NCBI GenBank assembly: GCA_964429695.1
Contig: CAYSCS010000087.1
Coordinates: 1-64,000, forward strand
Direction: 5' to 3'
Length of the DNA: 64,000 nucleotides
Source of the DNA: CAYSCS01 sp964429695
GTDB lineage: Bacteria > Acidobacteriota > Aminicenantia > Aminicenantales > Aminicenantaceae
A program made the position numbers and the translations under genes. Numbering within the stretch: position 1 is the first letter of the stretch; the number at the start of each line of letters is the position of its first letter. The notes beneath the pieces were generated by a model that did no database searches, had not been told where the DNA came from, and worked only from the letters and a program-made list of their open reading frames with translations. Of this stretch, positions 35,264-44,596 are shown piece after piece.

Positions 35264-36838
35264 TCAAGAACTCTTTTCATGAATCAAGCTCTCTGCCTCA
35301 GGCAAGACCTCAATCGCTTTGAGCACTACTGGATCACTCATTCTGTAGACCTTGATTCCCTCTTCGAGCCCGAAAAGTGAGGAATGTATTTCTCTTTCAA
35401 GCTCTCTTTTTATTTCTTCCCGAGCCTCTTCAAATTCCCTTGGATCAACCTCTATCTTAATTTCCTGAAGATATAGCTTGAAATCTTCAATCACACGCTC
35501 ATCGAGAGGAATACCTTTACCCACCAGGACTCTCTCTCTAAAATTTTCAATCTTCTTCCAAGGTTCGGAGACTATACTCAATTTCTCTGAGAGTGGTGTT
35601 TTATGGTTTGAAAATTTTCTAGCATAGTTGAAAAAGGCTCCTCTAAGGAGGAGCATCCCGGTCAGAGCGGTGCGACTCATGCTAACTTGATAGTCTGGAA
35701 AAATACCACCTTGAGCGAGTACCTTTCTTCCTCTCAAAGTATACCTTACCTCTCTTTTCTCCTCGGGCACATCGCGAGAAAGCATATAATCATCGAGGTT
35801 TGTATAATCCCTCTGGATCGATGCCCCACTTGGGGTAAAATATTCTGCAGTGGAAAGGGCAATCCCAAGTTCTTCTCCCAAAGGAAAAACAGTCTGGACT
35901 AATCCTTTTCCCCATGATTCCTCGCCCACAATTAATCCCCTATCATTGTCTCTTATCGCCCCGCAAAAAATCTCTGGGGCACTAGCACTCCCACGATTGA
36001 TGAGGATGACGAGGGGAATTTGCTCGTATTGATTCCCCCGCACTGCTTTAAACTCTCTATTGTAATAGGGATTCCTCCCCTTTATGGAAACAAGAAGCGC
36101 TCCCTTTGGCAGGAATTCATCGGCAAGCTCTAACGATTGCATGAATGTTCCTCCTCCATTCTCCCTGAGGTCAAGAATCAGCTTCCTCATTCCCTGTCCA
36201 CTCAATCTCTCCATCTTCTCCTCAAACTCGTGAGTAGTGGTAGAAGAAAAATTTCTGATTGAGATATATCCTATTCCTTCCTCGAGAATAAAGGCATAAG
36301 GAACGCTATAAAGAGGAATCTCCTCCCTTTCCACAGTCAGCTCAAATGGTTCTTTAAGCCCTTCTCTAACTATGGTTATAGTGACACTCGTTCCTTTCGG
36401 CCCCCTCAATTTTTGCATTGCCTCAAAGCTCGAAATAGGTTTAGTGCTTTCTCCGTTGATATGAGAGATCACATCCCCTGCCTGGATTCCAAGTCTATAA
36501 GCTGGACCTCCCTCAATTGGTGAGATGACTACGAGTCTGTCCTCCTGCTTCTGAATCATTATCCCCAATCCGTGATATTTTCCGCTGTGTTCTTCTTTAA
36601 GACGAGAAAAATTTTCAGGTTCGAGAAAATAAGAATGGGGATCAAGAGTCTGAAGCATTCCTCTTATAATGGCGAAAATGAGCTCTTTCTGGTTTACTTG
36701 ATCAAAATAGTTTTCCTCAATCAGAGAGAGCATTGAAGAGATTTTATCCACTCCAGAGCTCCAGAAATCTTCAACCCGTGCAGGAATGAAAATCAGGAGA
36801 GAGGAGGTTAAAAGGGAAATTAATATCTTTCTCTTCAT
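35264..36838 (-). CDS. C-terminal processing protease (S41 family, Ctp)
   Basis: 524 residues from ATG at 36838; a TTG directly before it is less well spaced from AGGA. N-terminal signal sequence KRKILISLLTSSLLIFIPA (periplasmic). PDZ domain about 88-165 with YHGLGI and GGPAYRLGIQAGDVISHING. S41 catalytic part with LDLRENGGG, NRGSASAPEI (Ser nucleophile) and SWGKGLVQ (Lys general base). The C-terminal 130 residues are helical. Such enzymes trim or degrade periplasmic and outer-membrane proteins. Diverges from tatA across a short shared gap. Confidence 0.92.
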   Translation of the reverse strand: MKRKILISLLTSSLLIFIPARVEDFWSSGVDKISSMLSLIEENYFDQVNQKELIFAIIRGMLQTLDPHSYFLEPENFSRLKEEHSGKYHGLGIMIQKQEDRLVVISPIEGGPAYRLGIQAGDVISHINGESTKPISSFEAMQKLRGPKGTSVTITIVREGLKEPFELTVEREEIPLYSVPYAFILEEGIGYISIRNFSSTTTHEFEEKMERLSGQGMRKLILDLRENGGGTFMQSLELADEFLPKGALLVSIKGRNPYYNREFKAVRGNQYEQIPLVILINRGSASAPEIFCGAIRDNDRGLIVGEESWGKGLVQTVFPLGEELGIALSTAEYFTPSGASIQRDYTNLDDYMLSRDVPEEKREVRYTLRGRKVLAQGGIFPDYQVSMSRTALTGMLLLRGAFFNYARKFSNHKTPLSEKLSIVSEPWKKIENFRERVLVGKGIPLDERVIEDFKLYLQEIKIEVDPREFEEAREEIKRELEREIHSSLFGLEEGIKVYRMSDPVVLKAIEVLPEAESLIHEKSS

Positions 36839-36927
36839 CAAGATAAATCCTATCAGAGCAAGAGTCTGTTGTAAAGCTCATATTGACTTATCTTCCTTGA
36901 AGGACTATATTTCCAGTGGATTTTCAA

Positions 36928-37173
36928 ATGTTTGGAAATATAGGATTTCCGGAACTACTCGTCATCCTCGCCATAGCCTTATTGATTTTTGGTCCCAAAA
37001 AGCTCCCTGAAGTAGGACGCTCCCTCGGCAGAGCAATCAGGGAATTTCGCAGAACATCGGATGAAATCAAGGAAAAAATAGAAGAAGAAATCCGTGCCGA
37101 AGAATTAAGGGAAATAAAAGAAGAGATTAAGAAGGACATAGAAGGTGATGAGGAAGGGAAAGAAATCTCCTGA
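36928..37173 (+). CDS. tatA: Twin-arginine translocase subunit TatA
   Basis: 81 residues from ATG 36928, since MFGNIGFPELLVILAIAL is the standard TatA beginning; an in-frame GTG at 36916 would add four residues. One membrane helix, the hinge motif FGPKKLPEVGRSLG with FGP, an amphipathic helix and a charged tail. Single TatA/B-type gene followed by tatC, so one protein may serve both roles. Overlaps tatC by 29 bp. Confidence 0.94.
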   Translation: MFGNIGFPELLVILAIALLIFGPKKLPEVGRSLGRAIREFRRTSDEIKEKIEEEIRAEELREIKEEIKKDIEGDEEGKEIS

Positions 37174-37915
37174 CGAGATGACCTTCCTTGAACATCTCGA
37201 AGACCTCAGAAAAAGAATCTTCTACTCATTCATTGCCATCATCATCGCCCTCATTCCCGCTTGGGTCTTCAGCAAAGATATCTACAGAATCCTGGCAAGA
37301 CCTGTAACTCAATTCCTCCCAGAAGGAACTAAACTTGCCTACACTACTCTTACCGCCCCCTTCATGCTCTACATCAAGGTTTCCTTCCTCGCCGCCATCT
37401 TCTTTACCTCCCCCTTCATATTCTTGCAATTCTGGTACTTTGTTGCTCCTGGTCTCTATCAAAAAGAAAAAAAATACGTAATACCTTTCGTAATCTTTAC
37501 TTCAACTTTTTTCATCCTTGGTGCTCTTTTTGGCTATTTCATTGTCTTCCCCTGGGCCTGCCATTTCTTCCTGAGGATGGGAGCTGATTTTCAACCTGTC
37601 ATAACCGTGGATAAATATTTCAGTCTTGCACTCAGAATGCTTCTGGGTATTGCAACCATCTTCGAACTTCCCACCCTCGTTTTCTTCCTCTCTCGAATGG
37701 GGATCATAACCCATGGCTGGATGATAAAGAACTTCAAGTATGCAGTCCTCGCTGTCTTCATTATAGCCGCGGTCATAACACCGACACCCGACATGATTAC
37801 CCAGAGTATCCTCGCTGTTCCTATGCTCGCACTCTACGGTTTAAGTATCCTGATTGCCTTTATCTTCGGGAAGAAAAAAGAAAAAAAATCAGAAAAAGAC
37901 ACTCCTGCAGGATGA
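37145..37915 (+). CDS. tatC: Sec-independent protein translocase TatC
   Basis: 256 residues. Six membrane helices. FLEHLEDLRKRI at the N-terminus with the signal-receptor Glu residues, and the loop TAPFMLYIKVSF. The C-terminal tail is Lys-rich. Receptor for twin-arginine signal peptides. Start GTG 37145 or ATG 37148, inside tatA; a later ATG (MTFLEHLED) is possible but lacks a ribosome site. Co-transcribed with tatA and probably the next three genes. Confidence 0.95.
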   Translation: MMRKGKKSPDEMTFLEHLEDLRKRIFYSFIAIIIALIPAWVFSKDIYRILARPVTQFLPEGTKLAYTTLTAPFMLYIKVSFLAAIFFTSPFIFLQFWYFVAPGLYQKEKKYVIPFVIFTSTFFILGALFGYFIVFPWACHFFLRMGADFQPVITVDKYFSLALRMLLGIATIFELPTLVFFLSRMGIITHGWMIKNFKYAVLAVFIIAAVITPTPDMITQSILAVPMLALYGLSILIAFIFGKKKEKKSEKDTPAG

Positions 37916-37925
37916 AAGAGAGCAA

Positions 37926-38501
37926 ATGAAAAAAAGCCCAAGGCTTATAGGATTAACGGGAACAAACGGAGCAGGAAAAGGGGAAGTGGCTTTGTACCTT
38001 AAAAGAAAAGGGTATGAAATTTTCTCTCTTTCCGACCTCATCCGCGAAGAATTGAGAAAAAGGCGCATGACAATGACCAGAGACGACTTGATCAAAATGG
38101 GAAATCAATTACGAGAAAAATTTGGTGCTGATATACTTGCCAGACGAATCATGAAAAAAATTAAAGGAAAAGCAGTCATCGATAGCATCCGTAACCCTGA
38201 GGAAGTGAAATATTTGAAGAAAAAGAAAGGATTTATTCTGCTTGCCATAGATGCCCCTCCCCGAATAAGATATGAAAGGGTGAAGAAAAGGGGAAGAGAA
38301 GAATCAGTGAAATCTTTCAAGGAATTCTTGAAAAAAGAGGCAGAGGAAATGAAAGACTTCAAAAATGGACAACAGCTCCACAGCTGCATTAAACTTGCTG
38401 ACATAAAAATCATCAATGATGGATCCCTTGAAAATCTCTATCAAAAACTTGAGGAGTTGCTATGGAATCTAAGAGAATCTCAAAAGATGAATATTACCTG
38501 A
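37926..38501 (+). CDS. Dephospho-CoA-kinase-like / nucleotide kinase P-loop protein
   Basis: 191 residues from ATG 37926; the frame is open upstream but the P-loop should begin near residue 10. GLTGTNGAGKGEVA is the Walker A, FSLSDLIREELRKR follows, and VIDSIRNPEEVKYL is the hallmark of the AAA_18/UPF0200-type kinases found next to, or fused with, deoxycytidylate deaminase. Its last 40 bp overlap the dCMP deaminase gene, which supports a deoxynucleotide role such as dCMP or dTMP phosphorylation. Dephospho-CoA kinase is the other reading. No experimental family function is known to me. Confidence 0.72.
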   Translation: MKKSPRLIGLTGTNGAGKGEVALYLKRKGYEIFSLSDLIREELRKRRMTMTRDDLIKMGNQLREKFGADILARRIMKKIKGKAVIDSIRNPEEVKYLKKKKGFILLAIDAPPRIRYERVKKRGREESVKSFKEFLKKEAEEMKDFKNGQQLHSCIKLADIKIINDGSLENLYQKLEELLWNLRESQKMNIT

Positions 38502-38971
38502 ACATAGCTAAAGAAGTAGCTCGGAGAAGCACCTGTTTCCGTCGCTCCATAGGTGCCCTCATCATTCGAGATGACCAGATAATCTCCACTGGCTATGTAG
38601 GAGCTCCGCGAAAGACAAAAGACAGCCTTGAACATGGATTTTGTCTAAGGGACAAACTTAAAATTCCGCATGGCCAGCGCTATGAGCTCTGCCGCAGTGT
38701 GCATGCAGAACAGAATGCCATCATCAATGCCGCAAGAGCAGGGGTAAGCCTGTTAGGAGGAGACATTTATATCTATGGAAGCACCTACCAAAAAAATGAA
38801 CCCATAGATGCTTTCCCCTGCTTCATTTGCAAGAAGATGATTATCAATGCGGGTCTGAAAAGAGTCGTATGCTCCACCTCAAGAGGGGGAATGAAAATAT
38901 TCAAGGTTAAAGATTGGATTACCAATTGGCAGAAGAATGATATTCTCGATAATGAACACCGCTATGGATAG
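38462..38971 (+). CDS. Deoxycytidylate (dCMP) deaminase
   Basis: 169 residues. Zn enzyme deaminating dCMP to dUMP for thymidylate synthesis. HAEQNAIINAA is the Zn His and proton-shuttle Glu; PCFICKKMIINAG holds the two Zn Cys. An additional Cys/His cluster (C22, C55 region) fits the second Zn site of dCMP deaminases. GAGGAG is well placed before ATG. Overlaps the kinase-like gene by 40 bp upstream and the SIS gene by 35 bp downstream. No allosteric feature can be judged. Confidence 0.92.
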   Translation: MESKRISKDEYYLNIAKEVARRSTCFRRSIGALIIRDDQIISTGYVGAPRKTKDSLEHGFCLRDKLKIPHGQRYELCRSVHAEQNAIINAARAGVSLLGGDIYIYGSTYQKNEPIDAFPCFICKKMIINAGLKRVVCSTSRGGMKIFKVKDWITNWQKNDILDNEHRYG

Positions 38972-41213
38972 TTCTCAGTTTAAATTTAAAGTAATTCTCT
39001 CTTTCTTCCCTAAAATCCTAAAATCTAAAAGAACAAATATCTTTTCACCCTTAATCAGGCACATTCCAGGCGTCTTCTTTTTGCTCCTTCTCACCTTCAC
39101 TCCCTATGCCTTTTTCCGCTCAGCCACGAGGATGCCTCAAAACTTACCCCCACAGAGAAACCTCCTTCAGCTTCTGGGGATCAGTCCAAGCCCTGAATCA
39201 ATTGATTACGTTCAGAACAAGACACAGTTTCAGCTCCATAATCTTCTCACCGAACAACGCCATCCCAAGACCTGGAACTTGAGCGAGGTAGTCAGGCAAG
39301 GCTTTCTCCCTGGACTAAAGGCTCTTCTTGCAGTGGATGAAGATATCACTAAAAAGCTGGAAAACTTCTCATATGAGATGAAAACTTGCGAGGAGTTAAC
39401 CAAGGCCTTTGAAGAATCCTTCCTCGGTCACAAGAAAATCTATATCTATGGATGTGGAGCAACTGGCCGCTTAGCCAAACAGATGGAAAGCAGTTTCTGG
39501 CGACCTTTCTGGAAAAAAATAAAAAGTGAAAGAAAGATATGGACCAAGCTCAAAACACAATTAGGCGAATCCATAGAAGATAGACTCATGGGAGAAATGA
39601 CGGGAGCAGATAAAGCCCTAATCAGCTCTCTGGAAGGATTGGAAGACCTTCAGCTCATCGGAAGACTTCAGCTTGAAGAGAAAAAAATAAAAAAGGGTGA
39701 TCTTGTAATCTGTGTCACTGAAGGTGGCGAGACTTCATCGGTAATCGGAACAATCCTGGCTGCCCTTGATTTATGGAAGAAAGAAGGCAATTTTGACCCT
39801 CTTGAATCAAGGAAAAGTCTCTATTTTATTTATAACAACCCAGATTCGACCCTCCTTCCCCTTGAAAGAAGTCGCAGAGTAATTGAAGAGCCTGGAATTT
39901 CGAAGATAAACCTTACTACAGGTCCCCAGGCAATAAGCGGGTCGACCAGGATGCAGGCAACCACAATCGAAACCTTTGTTATCGGCACCATTCTTGAGAC
40001 AGCTCTAGAGAGAACCCTGAGAAAATTCCTGACAAAAAAGGAAATGTCCCATCTTGGTTTTGAGTCTTCTCTCTCTCTCGAGGAAAGGCTGGGGAACTTT
40101 CCGAACATCCTCAACCAGCTCAAGAAATCTCTTCCTTCTATCTCTCTCTTCACAGAAATGGAGGCAAAAACCTATGAAGAAGGTCATTTTACTACTTATT
40201 TTGCCAACAGGGGTCTAATCACAGTCTTCATAGATAGCACAGAAAGAAGCCCTACATTTCGCCTCCTTCCGCTGGATACAGTCAAAGAAAAACAGAGGAG
40301 ATGCTGGGTTCAGCTCTGGACTTCTGCGACAAATCTTCAAGAAGCCTGGGAAAAATTCCTCGGGAGAACTTTCCGCGGGCTATCATCTGCATTCTACGAG
40401 CGCGCCTTCGAAGAGGAAATTGAAGACCCCTTTCTAAAAAAGGCTGCCCTAGAGAGCCTAAAGAATGCTGGAGACGACCAACAATTCTTGTACGACTTTT
40501 CTCTCTCTGAATCAAACCTTTCCTGGAGAGGTCCAAAAGCAGGTGATTTGGGTGTCTGTGTACTCATCAGCCCAGAAGAAAAAGAGCTTGAAGATGAGCA
40601 TTCTCATTTCAGGGATTTCCTGAGGCTTTTTATAAAGGAAAAGGCAAGAATCGCTGGTTTAGCAATCAGCGATAAATCCTATGGAGAGATAGAAGAAATC
40701 ATAAAAAAAATTCTAGAATTCAATCTTAGAAAGGAAGGGTGCCTTGTTGTCGTCAATGTTAGCTCCAAAAACGACCCCTTCCACCTCAACCAGCAGATTG
40801 CCCTCAAGATGCTTCTCAATGCTCACTCCACTGCAGTAATGACCTATCTAGGGAGGGTAATCGGAAACACGATGACGAATGTAAGCCCCAGCAACCTCAA
40901 GCTCGTTGGGCGTGCCACATACCTCGTTCAATCTCATGTGAATGACATTCTCGTCAAGCCTCAATGGATCAAGCGCTATGGCCTATTTCCCCTTATCTCC
41001 TATGGAGAAGCAAATGCTGTCCTCTTCGAATCAATCGCTTTTCTCAAACAGAAAAAAGACATGACCCAGCAAACCGCAGAGGTAGCACTTTCCATAATCA
41101 GGATTCTCGAATCCATTCGTCTTCAAGAAGGAATTTCCAATGAAAGGGCACTGGAAATAGTCAAGAATCAAGGACTGAGAAATTATCTCTTAGAATTGAT
41201 TGAAGAAAAATGA
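38937..41213 (+). CDS. MurQ/GCKR-like protein with two SIS domains and an N-terminal hydrophobic segment
   Basis: 758 residues against about 300 for MurQ; layout like glucokinase regulatory protein (two SIS domains). MurQ-type blocks: LLTEQRHPKTWNLS (about 104-117), GCGATGRLAK, SSLEGLED, VTEGGETSS, and TTGPQAISGSTRMQATTIETF. A second half ends in NVSPSNLKLVGRA, like the MurQ C-terminal helix. By hand alignment the first MurQ catalytic glutamate (E83) is Ser, while E114 is kept. The first 65 residues contain a hydrophobic stretch (about 45-62), so it may be membrane-anchored if the ATG at 38937 is used; an ATG at 39132 would lose it. No ribosome site decides. It overlaps NamZ by ATGA. Confidence 0.75.
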   Translation: MIFSIMNTAMDSSQFKFKVILSFFPKILKSKRTNIFSPLIRHIPGVFFLLLLTFTPYAFFRSATRMPQNLPPQRNLLQLLGISPSPESIDYVQNKTQFQLHNLLTEQRHPKTWNLSEVVRQGFLPGLKALLAVDEDITKKLENFSYEMKTCEELTKAFEESFLGHKKIYIYGCGATGRLAKQMESSFWRPFWKKIKSERKIWTKLKTQLGESIEDRLMGEMTGADKALISSLEGLEDLQLIGRLQLEEKKIKKGDLVICVTEGGETSSVIGTILAALDLWKKEGNFDPLESRKSLYFIYNNPDSTLLPLERSRRVIEEPGISKINLTTGPQAISGSTRMQATTIETFVIGTILETALERTLRKFLTKKEMSHLGFESSLSLEERLGNFPNILNQLKKSLPSISLFTEMEAKTYEEGHFTTYFANRGLITVFIDSTERSPTFRLLPLDTVKEKQRRCWVQLWTSATNLQEAWEKFLGRTFRGLSSAFYERAFEEEIEDPFLKKAALESLKNAGDDQQFLYDFSLSESNLSWRGPKAGDLGVCVLISPEEKELEDEHSHFRDFLRLFIKEKARIAGLAISDKSYGEIEEIIKKILEFNLRKEGCLVVVNVSSKNDPFHLNQQIALKMLLNAHSTAVMTYLGRVIGNTMTNVSPSNLKLVGRATYLVQSHVNDILVKPQWIKRYGLFPLISYGEANAVLFESIAFLKQKKDMTQQTAEVALSIIRILESIRLQEGISNERALEIVKNQGLRNYLLELIEEK

Positions 41214-42463
41214 AAAAGTTGAAGCTCCATTTTCTCCTTAATCCTGGGAGTCGAGTAATCTTTCTCCTCTTGTTTTCCTTTTCATTGATGAATCCACAGG
41301 AATTGCCACGGGTAGAACTGGGAAATGAAATCTTTATTAAGAATTTTCCTTCTGAGCTTGAAGGAAAACGCCTTGGGCTTATAATAAACCAGACTTCTTT
41401 TCTCCCTCAAGGGAAGCCGCTCCTCCAGGCCCTTCTTGAACTCCAAAAGAAAGTTACAGCCATTTTTTCACCAGAGCATGGATATTCTGGAGAAATAGAA
41501 GGGGGAAAATTGGTGGAAGATGTCCTTAAAGGAGATATTAAAATTTATAGCTTATATGGAAAAACAAAAAGACCATCGTCAGAACAAATGAAGGAAATCG
41601 ATGCTTTTATTTACGATATTCAGGATGTGGGCACAAGATTCTATACCTATATCACCACTTTGAAATACGTGCTCGAGGCAGCTGCGCAAGCGAGGATTCC
41701 TGTTTATGTTCTCGACCGCCCTAACCCCTGCGGAGGGGTCATAGTCGAAGGACCATTGCTCGCGCCTGAATATGAATCTTTCATCGGAGCTCTTCCCATT
41801 CCCATTCGCTATGGACTCACAGTAGGCGAACTGGCCATGATGATGAAAGGAGAGGGATGGGTGGCGAAAGAAGTTGAACTCCACATCTACAAGATGAACA
41901 ACTGGCAAAGGCATTTCTTCTGGAAAAATACAGGGCTCAAATGGATTCCCCCTTCACCCAACATGCCCTCCCCTAAAACAGCCATTATTTATCCAGGGAC
42001 TGGTCTCCTTGGGGCTTTGAGAATCAATCCTGGATTGGGAACGCTGAACCCTTTCCTTCAACTCGGTGCTCCCTGGCTTAAAACAGAAACTCTATTGAAA
42101 AAACTAAATCAAGGAAAATCCTACGGAATAGAGCTCGAACCCATAGATTACACACCTCGCTCACTTCTCGGAAAGACTCTCCACCCTCCTTATGAGAACA
42201 GGCTTTGCCATGGGATAAAGGTAATCATTAAAGAAGAAGAAAAATTTTATGCGCTTAAATTTGTTCTTGATCTCATTAACATCCTCCACGAGTTAAATCA
42301 AAAAGAAATTCTCCCCTATTCAAATCAACTGAATCTCATGTTCGGCAAAAAACACCTTGCCGATTTTCTCGAGGGGAAAATTGAATTTGATTCCCTCAAA
42401 AAAGAAATTGAAAAAGATGAAAAAATCTTTCAGAAAAAAAGAGCTCCTTATCTCCTTTATTGA
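41210..42463 (+). CDS. Exo-beta-N-acetylmuramidase NamZ (DUF1343)
   Basis: 417 residues. Releases MurNAc from the non-reducing end of peptidoglycan fragments. FSPEHGYSGEIEGG carries the Glu-His pair conserved in the family, followed by DIQDVGTRFYTY, DRPNPCGG, GLTVGELAMM and WIPPSPNMPSP, all strong DUF1343 blocks. The N-terminus has Lys then a hydrophobic stretch (about 16-30), a likely signal peptide, so it acts outside the cytoplasm. ATGA overlap with the MurQ-like gene implies one translation unit for MurNAc salvage. Confidence 0.9.
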   Translation: MKKLKLHFLLNPGSRVIFLLLFSFSLMNPQELPRVELGNEIFIKNFPSELEGKRLGLIINQTSFLPQGKPLLQALLELQKKVTAIFSPEHGYSGEIEGGKLVEDVLKGDIKIYSLYGKTKRPSSEQMKEIDAFIYDIQDVGTRFYTYITTLKYVLEAAAQARIPVYVLDRPNPCGGVIVEGPLLAPEYESFIGALPIPIRYGLTVGELAMMMKGEGWVAKEVELHIYKMNNWQRHFFWKNTGLKWIPPSPNMPSPKTAIIYPGTGLLGALRINPGLGTLNPFLQLGAPWLKTETLLKKLNQGKSYGIELEPIDYTPRSLLGKTLHPPYENRLCHGIKVIIKEEEKFYALKFVLDLINILHELNQKEILPYSNQLNLMFGKKHLADFLEGKIEFDSLKKEIEKDEKIFQKKRAPYLLY

Positions 42464-42547
42464 AAGATTGATGAAAATTTTAAAGACCAAAACATCATGC
42501 TTAATTTTAAGGTGAATAAAACACGGAACGACTAAATAGGGAGTGAA

Positions 42548-44590
42548 ATGAAAAAAAAAGAACTCCTCTTTCTCTTAATCCTTTCTTTGACTCTTTTTGG
42601 TATTTACTGGAAGACATTTAATTATGAACTAATCTGGGATTCCAAAATCTTCTTCAAAAATAATAGATTTCTGCTTGAAGATAAGCCACTCTACCACGCT
42701 TTTGAACTCGGTTACTTCAAGCAGAAGTTGGCCACAAGAAGCAGCTATTACAGACCCATCACTGTCCTTACCTTTCTCCTCGAAGAAAAAATATGGGGGC
42801 TTAAGAATATGACCATGAGGCTTGTAAACCTCATGATTTACATCTTGTCACTCTTATTTATTTATTTTTTCCTGAAGAATCAATCCTTGAAAGAAAATTT
42901 TGCAGAAATTGCGACCCTTCTTTTTGCGCTCTTTCCTCTTAACTCTGATAACATTATCTGGGTAGTTGGAAGGTGTGATCTGCTGCTTCTTCTCTGGGCA
43001 GGGATGACCATCTATTTCCTTGACCTTTACTTGAGGAGAAAAAAAAACATTTATCTCCTTTATTCTTCCTTTGGTTATGTATGTGGGCTCCTCTCCAAGG
43101 AGGCTTTTTTCTTCTTCTTACCCATATTCATTCTCTACGAATTCCTGAAAAGAAAAAAGATTACCTTCCCTTATCATCTTTCCTTACTATTGATCACAGC
43201 CTCTTTCTTCTTCATAAAAACAAAGTTCTTAGGCATAAAAAACCTGCGGATTGTTTTCCATTCTAATCTCCTACAAAACCTCTTTGAAACACTCTCGGCC
43301 TTGGGATTCTATTTGAAATCTATTTTTTTCCCTTTAAACTATGACATGTTTCTCCCCCTTTGGGAAATAACTAATTCTCTTTATATAGGACTGGGAATCT
43401 TGTTCCTCCTTCTCCTTGGCTGCATGGGATTTATCACTCTGAAAAAAAAAGAGTTGATGATACCGCTTTCTCTAATTGTCTTTTTCCTTGCCGGACACAT
43501 CATCCTCATCTTTACTCTCATTTTTCCTTTTAAAGTGTACACTCGCTATATGATGATTCCGGTGCTTGGTTTTGTATGGATTTTTACTCATTTTATGGTG
43601 CAGATAAAAGAGAAACTAAAATTTCTCACAGTCATGTTACTCCTCCTCCTCTTCATTCCCGCTATAGTCATCCATAGCTATAATTACAGAACCGAGCTAA
43701 GCTTTTTTCAGAGAGCACTCAAGTCTTCTCCCCAAAATAGCTTTATCCTCTATTCTATTGCAGACATTTATTATGAAAAAGGTGACTATCTCCTTGCAGA
43801 GCTTTATTTGAATCGTGCCCTCTCTTATAAGATGGAAAAGCAGGCAGCAATGTTAATCACTCTCCGCTATGCTGACATCGAATTTATCAGGGCTAAATAT
43901 GATTTAGTCATAAGATGGATAGAGAGCCTTAAAGCCTTTTACTCTGCCTCGACTCAGATTGGTCCTTATATTCTCTTTCATTCCAACCACCAAAAGGCGC
44001 TGGTCTACATGAATCAGGGTAAATTTGAGCTCGCAGAGTCCGCTTTTCAGAAAAATATCCAAGCTTTCGAAGAGATGGAGGACTCCTACAAGGAACTCTA
44101 TACGCTCTATGTTGGTCATAATTTCTGGGATAAGGCAAAAGATTTAGAAGCCATGATGAAAACTAAATTTCCCTTTGCTCGAGGGATTGAAACCCCACAA
44201 TTGGAGCGGCACTTTAAATCCCTCTCCCCTGAAGAAAAATTGAAATTCTACATTCTCCACAAGAATTTCATAAAAGGAATCGAAATCCTTGAGGGTCTCG
44301 AGCGGCAAACGAATGAAGACAAAATTCTTCTTGCAAGACTCTATTACCGTGCGGGGAAAGAAAAGGAGGGAGAAAAATTAATTCATGAGATTTATTCTCG
44401 AGGTAAGAATGACTATCAGCTCATGAATACCTTGGGGAATTTTTATTTAAGAGAGTTTCTGAGAGTTGAAGAGGCCCTTTATTTTTTCAGAAAATCTCTT
44501 GAACTCAACCCTTCTCAGCCTGATCTTATCTTTTTGACAAATCGCCTCATTCATGATTATCTGGAGAAGCTGAAAAAAGTTTGGTATTAA
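42548..44590 (+). CDS. GT-C-like membrane protein with C-terminal TPR repeats, second copy
   Basis: 680 residues. About eleven membrane helices up to residue 380, then TPR-like helices (about 395-670). Same layout as 17056-18801 with shared segments (YRPITVLTF, WGL, VGRCDLLLL for SGRTDLLSF, LLSKEAFFF for LLCKENVIL). The first-loop acidic motif is YELIWDSKIF: the second Asp of WDD is Ser. It may be an inactive or differently specific relative. GGGAG before the ATG; the V-ATPase D gene ends 6 bp away on the other strand. Confidence 0.72.
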   Translation: MKKKELLFLLILSLTLFGIYWKTFNYELIWDSKIFFKNNRFLLEDKPLYHAFELGYFKQKLATRSSYYRPITVLTFLLEEKIWGLKNMTMRLVNLMIYILSLLFIYFFLKNQSLKENFAEIATLLFALFPLNSDNIIWVVGRCDLLLLLWAGMTIYFLDLYLRRKKNIYLLYSSFGYVCGLLSKEAFFFFLPIFILYEFLKRKKITFPYHLSLLLITASFFFIKTKFLGIKNLRIVFHSNLLQNLFETLSALGFYLKSIFFPLNYDMFLPLWEITNSLYIGLGILFLLLLGCMGFITLKKKELMIPLSLIVFFLAGHIILIFTLIFPFKVYTRYMMIPVLGFVWIFTHFMVQIKEKLKFLTVMLLLLLFIPAIVIHSYNYRTELSFFQRALKSSPQNSFILYSIADIYYEKGDYLLAELYLNRALSYKMEKQAAMLITLRYADIEFIRAKYDLVIRWIESLKAFYSASTQIGPYILFHSNHQKALVYMNQGKFELAESAFQKNIQAFEEMEDSYKELYTLYVGHNFWDKAKDLEAMMKTKFPFARGIETPQLERHFKSLSPEEKLKFYILHKNFIKGIEILEGLERQTNEDKILLARLYYRAGKEKEGEKLIHEIYSRGKNDYQLMNTLGNFYLREFLRVEEALYFFRKSLELNPSQPDLIFLTNRLIHDYLEKLKKVWY

Positions 44591-44596
44591 TGAAGC

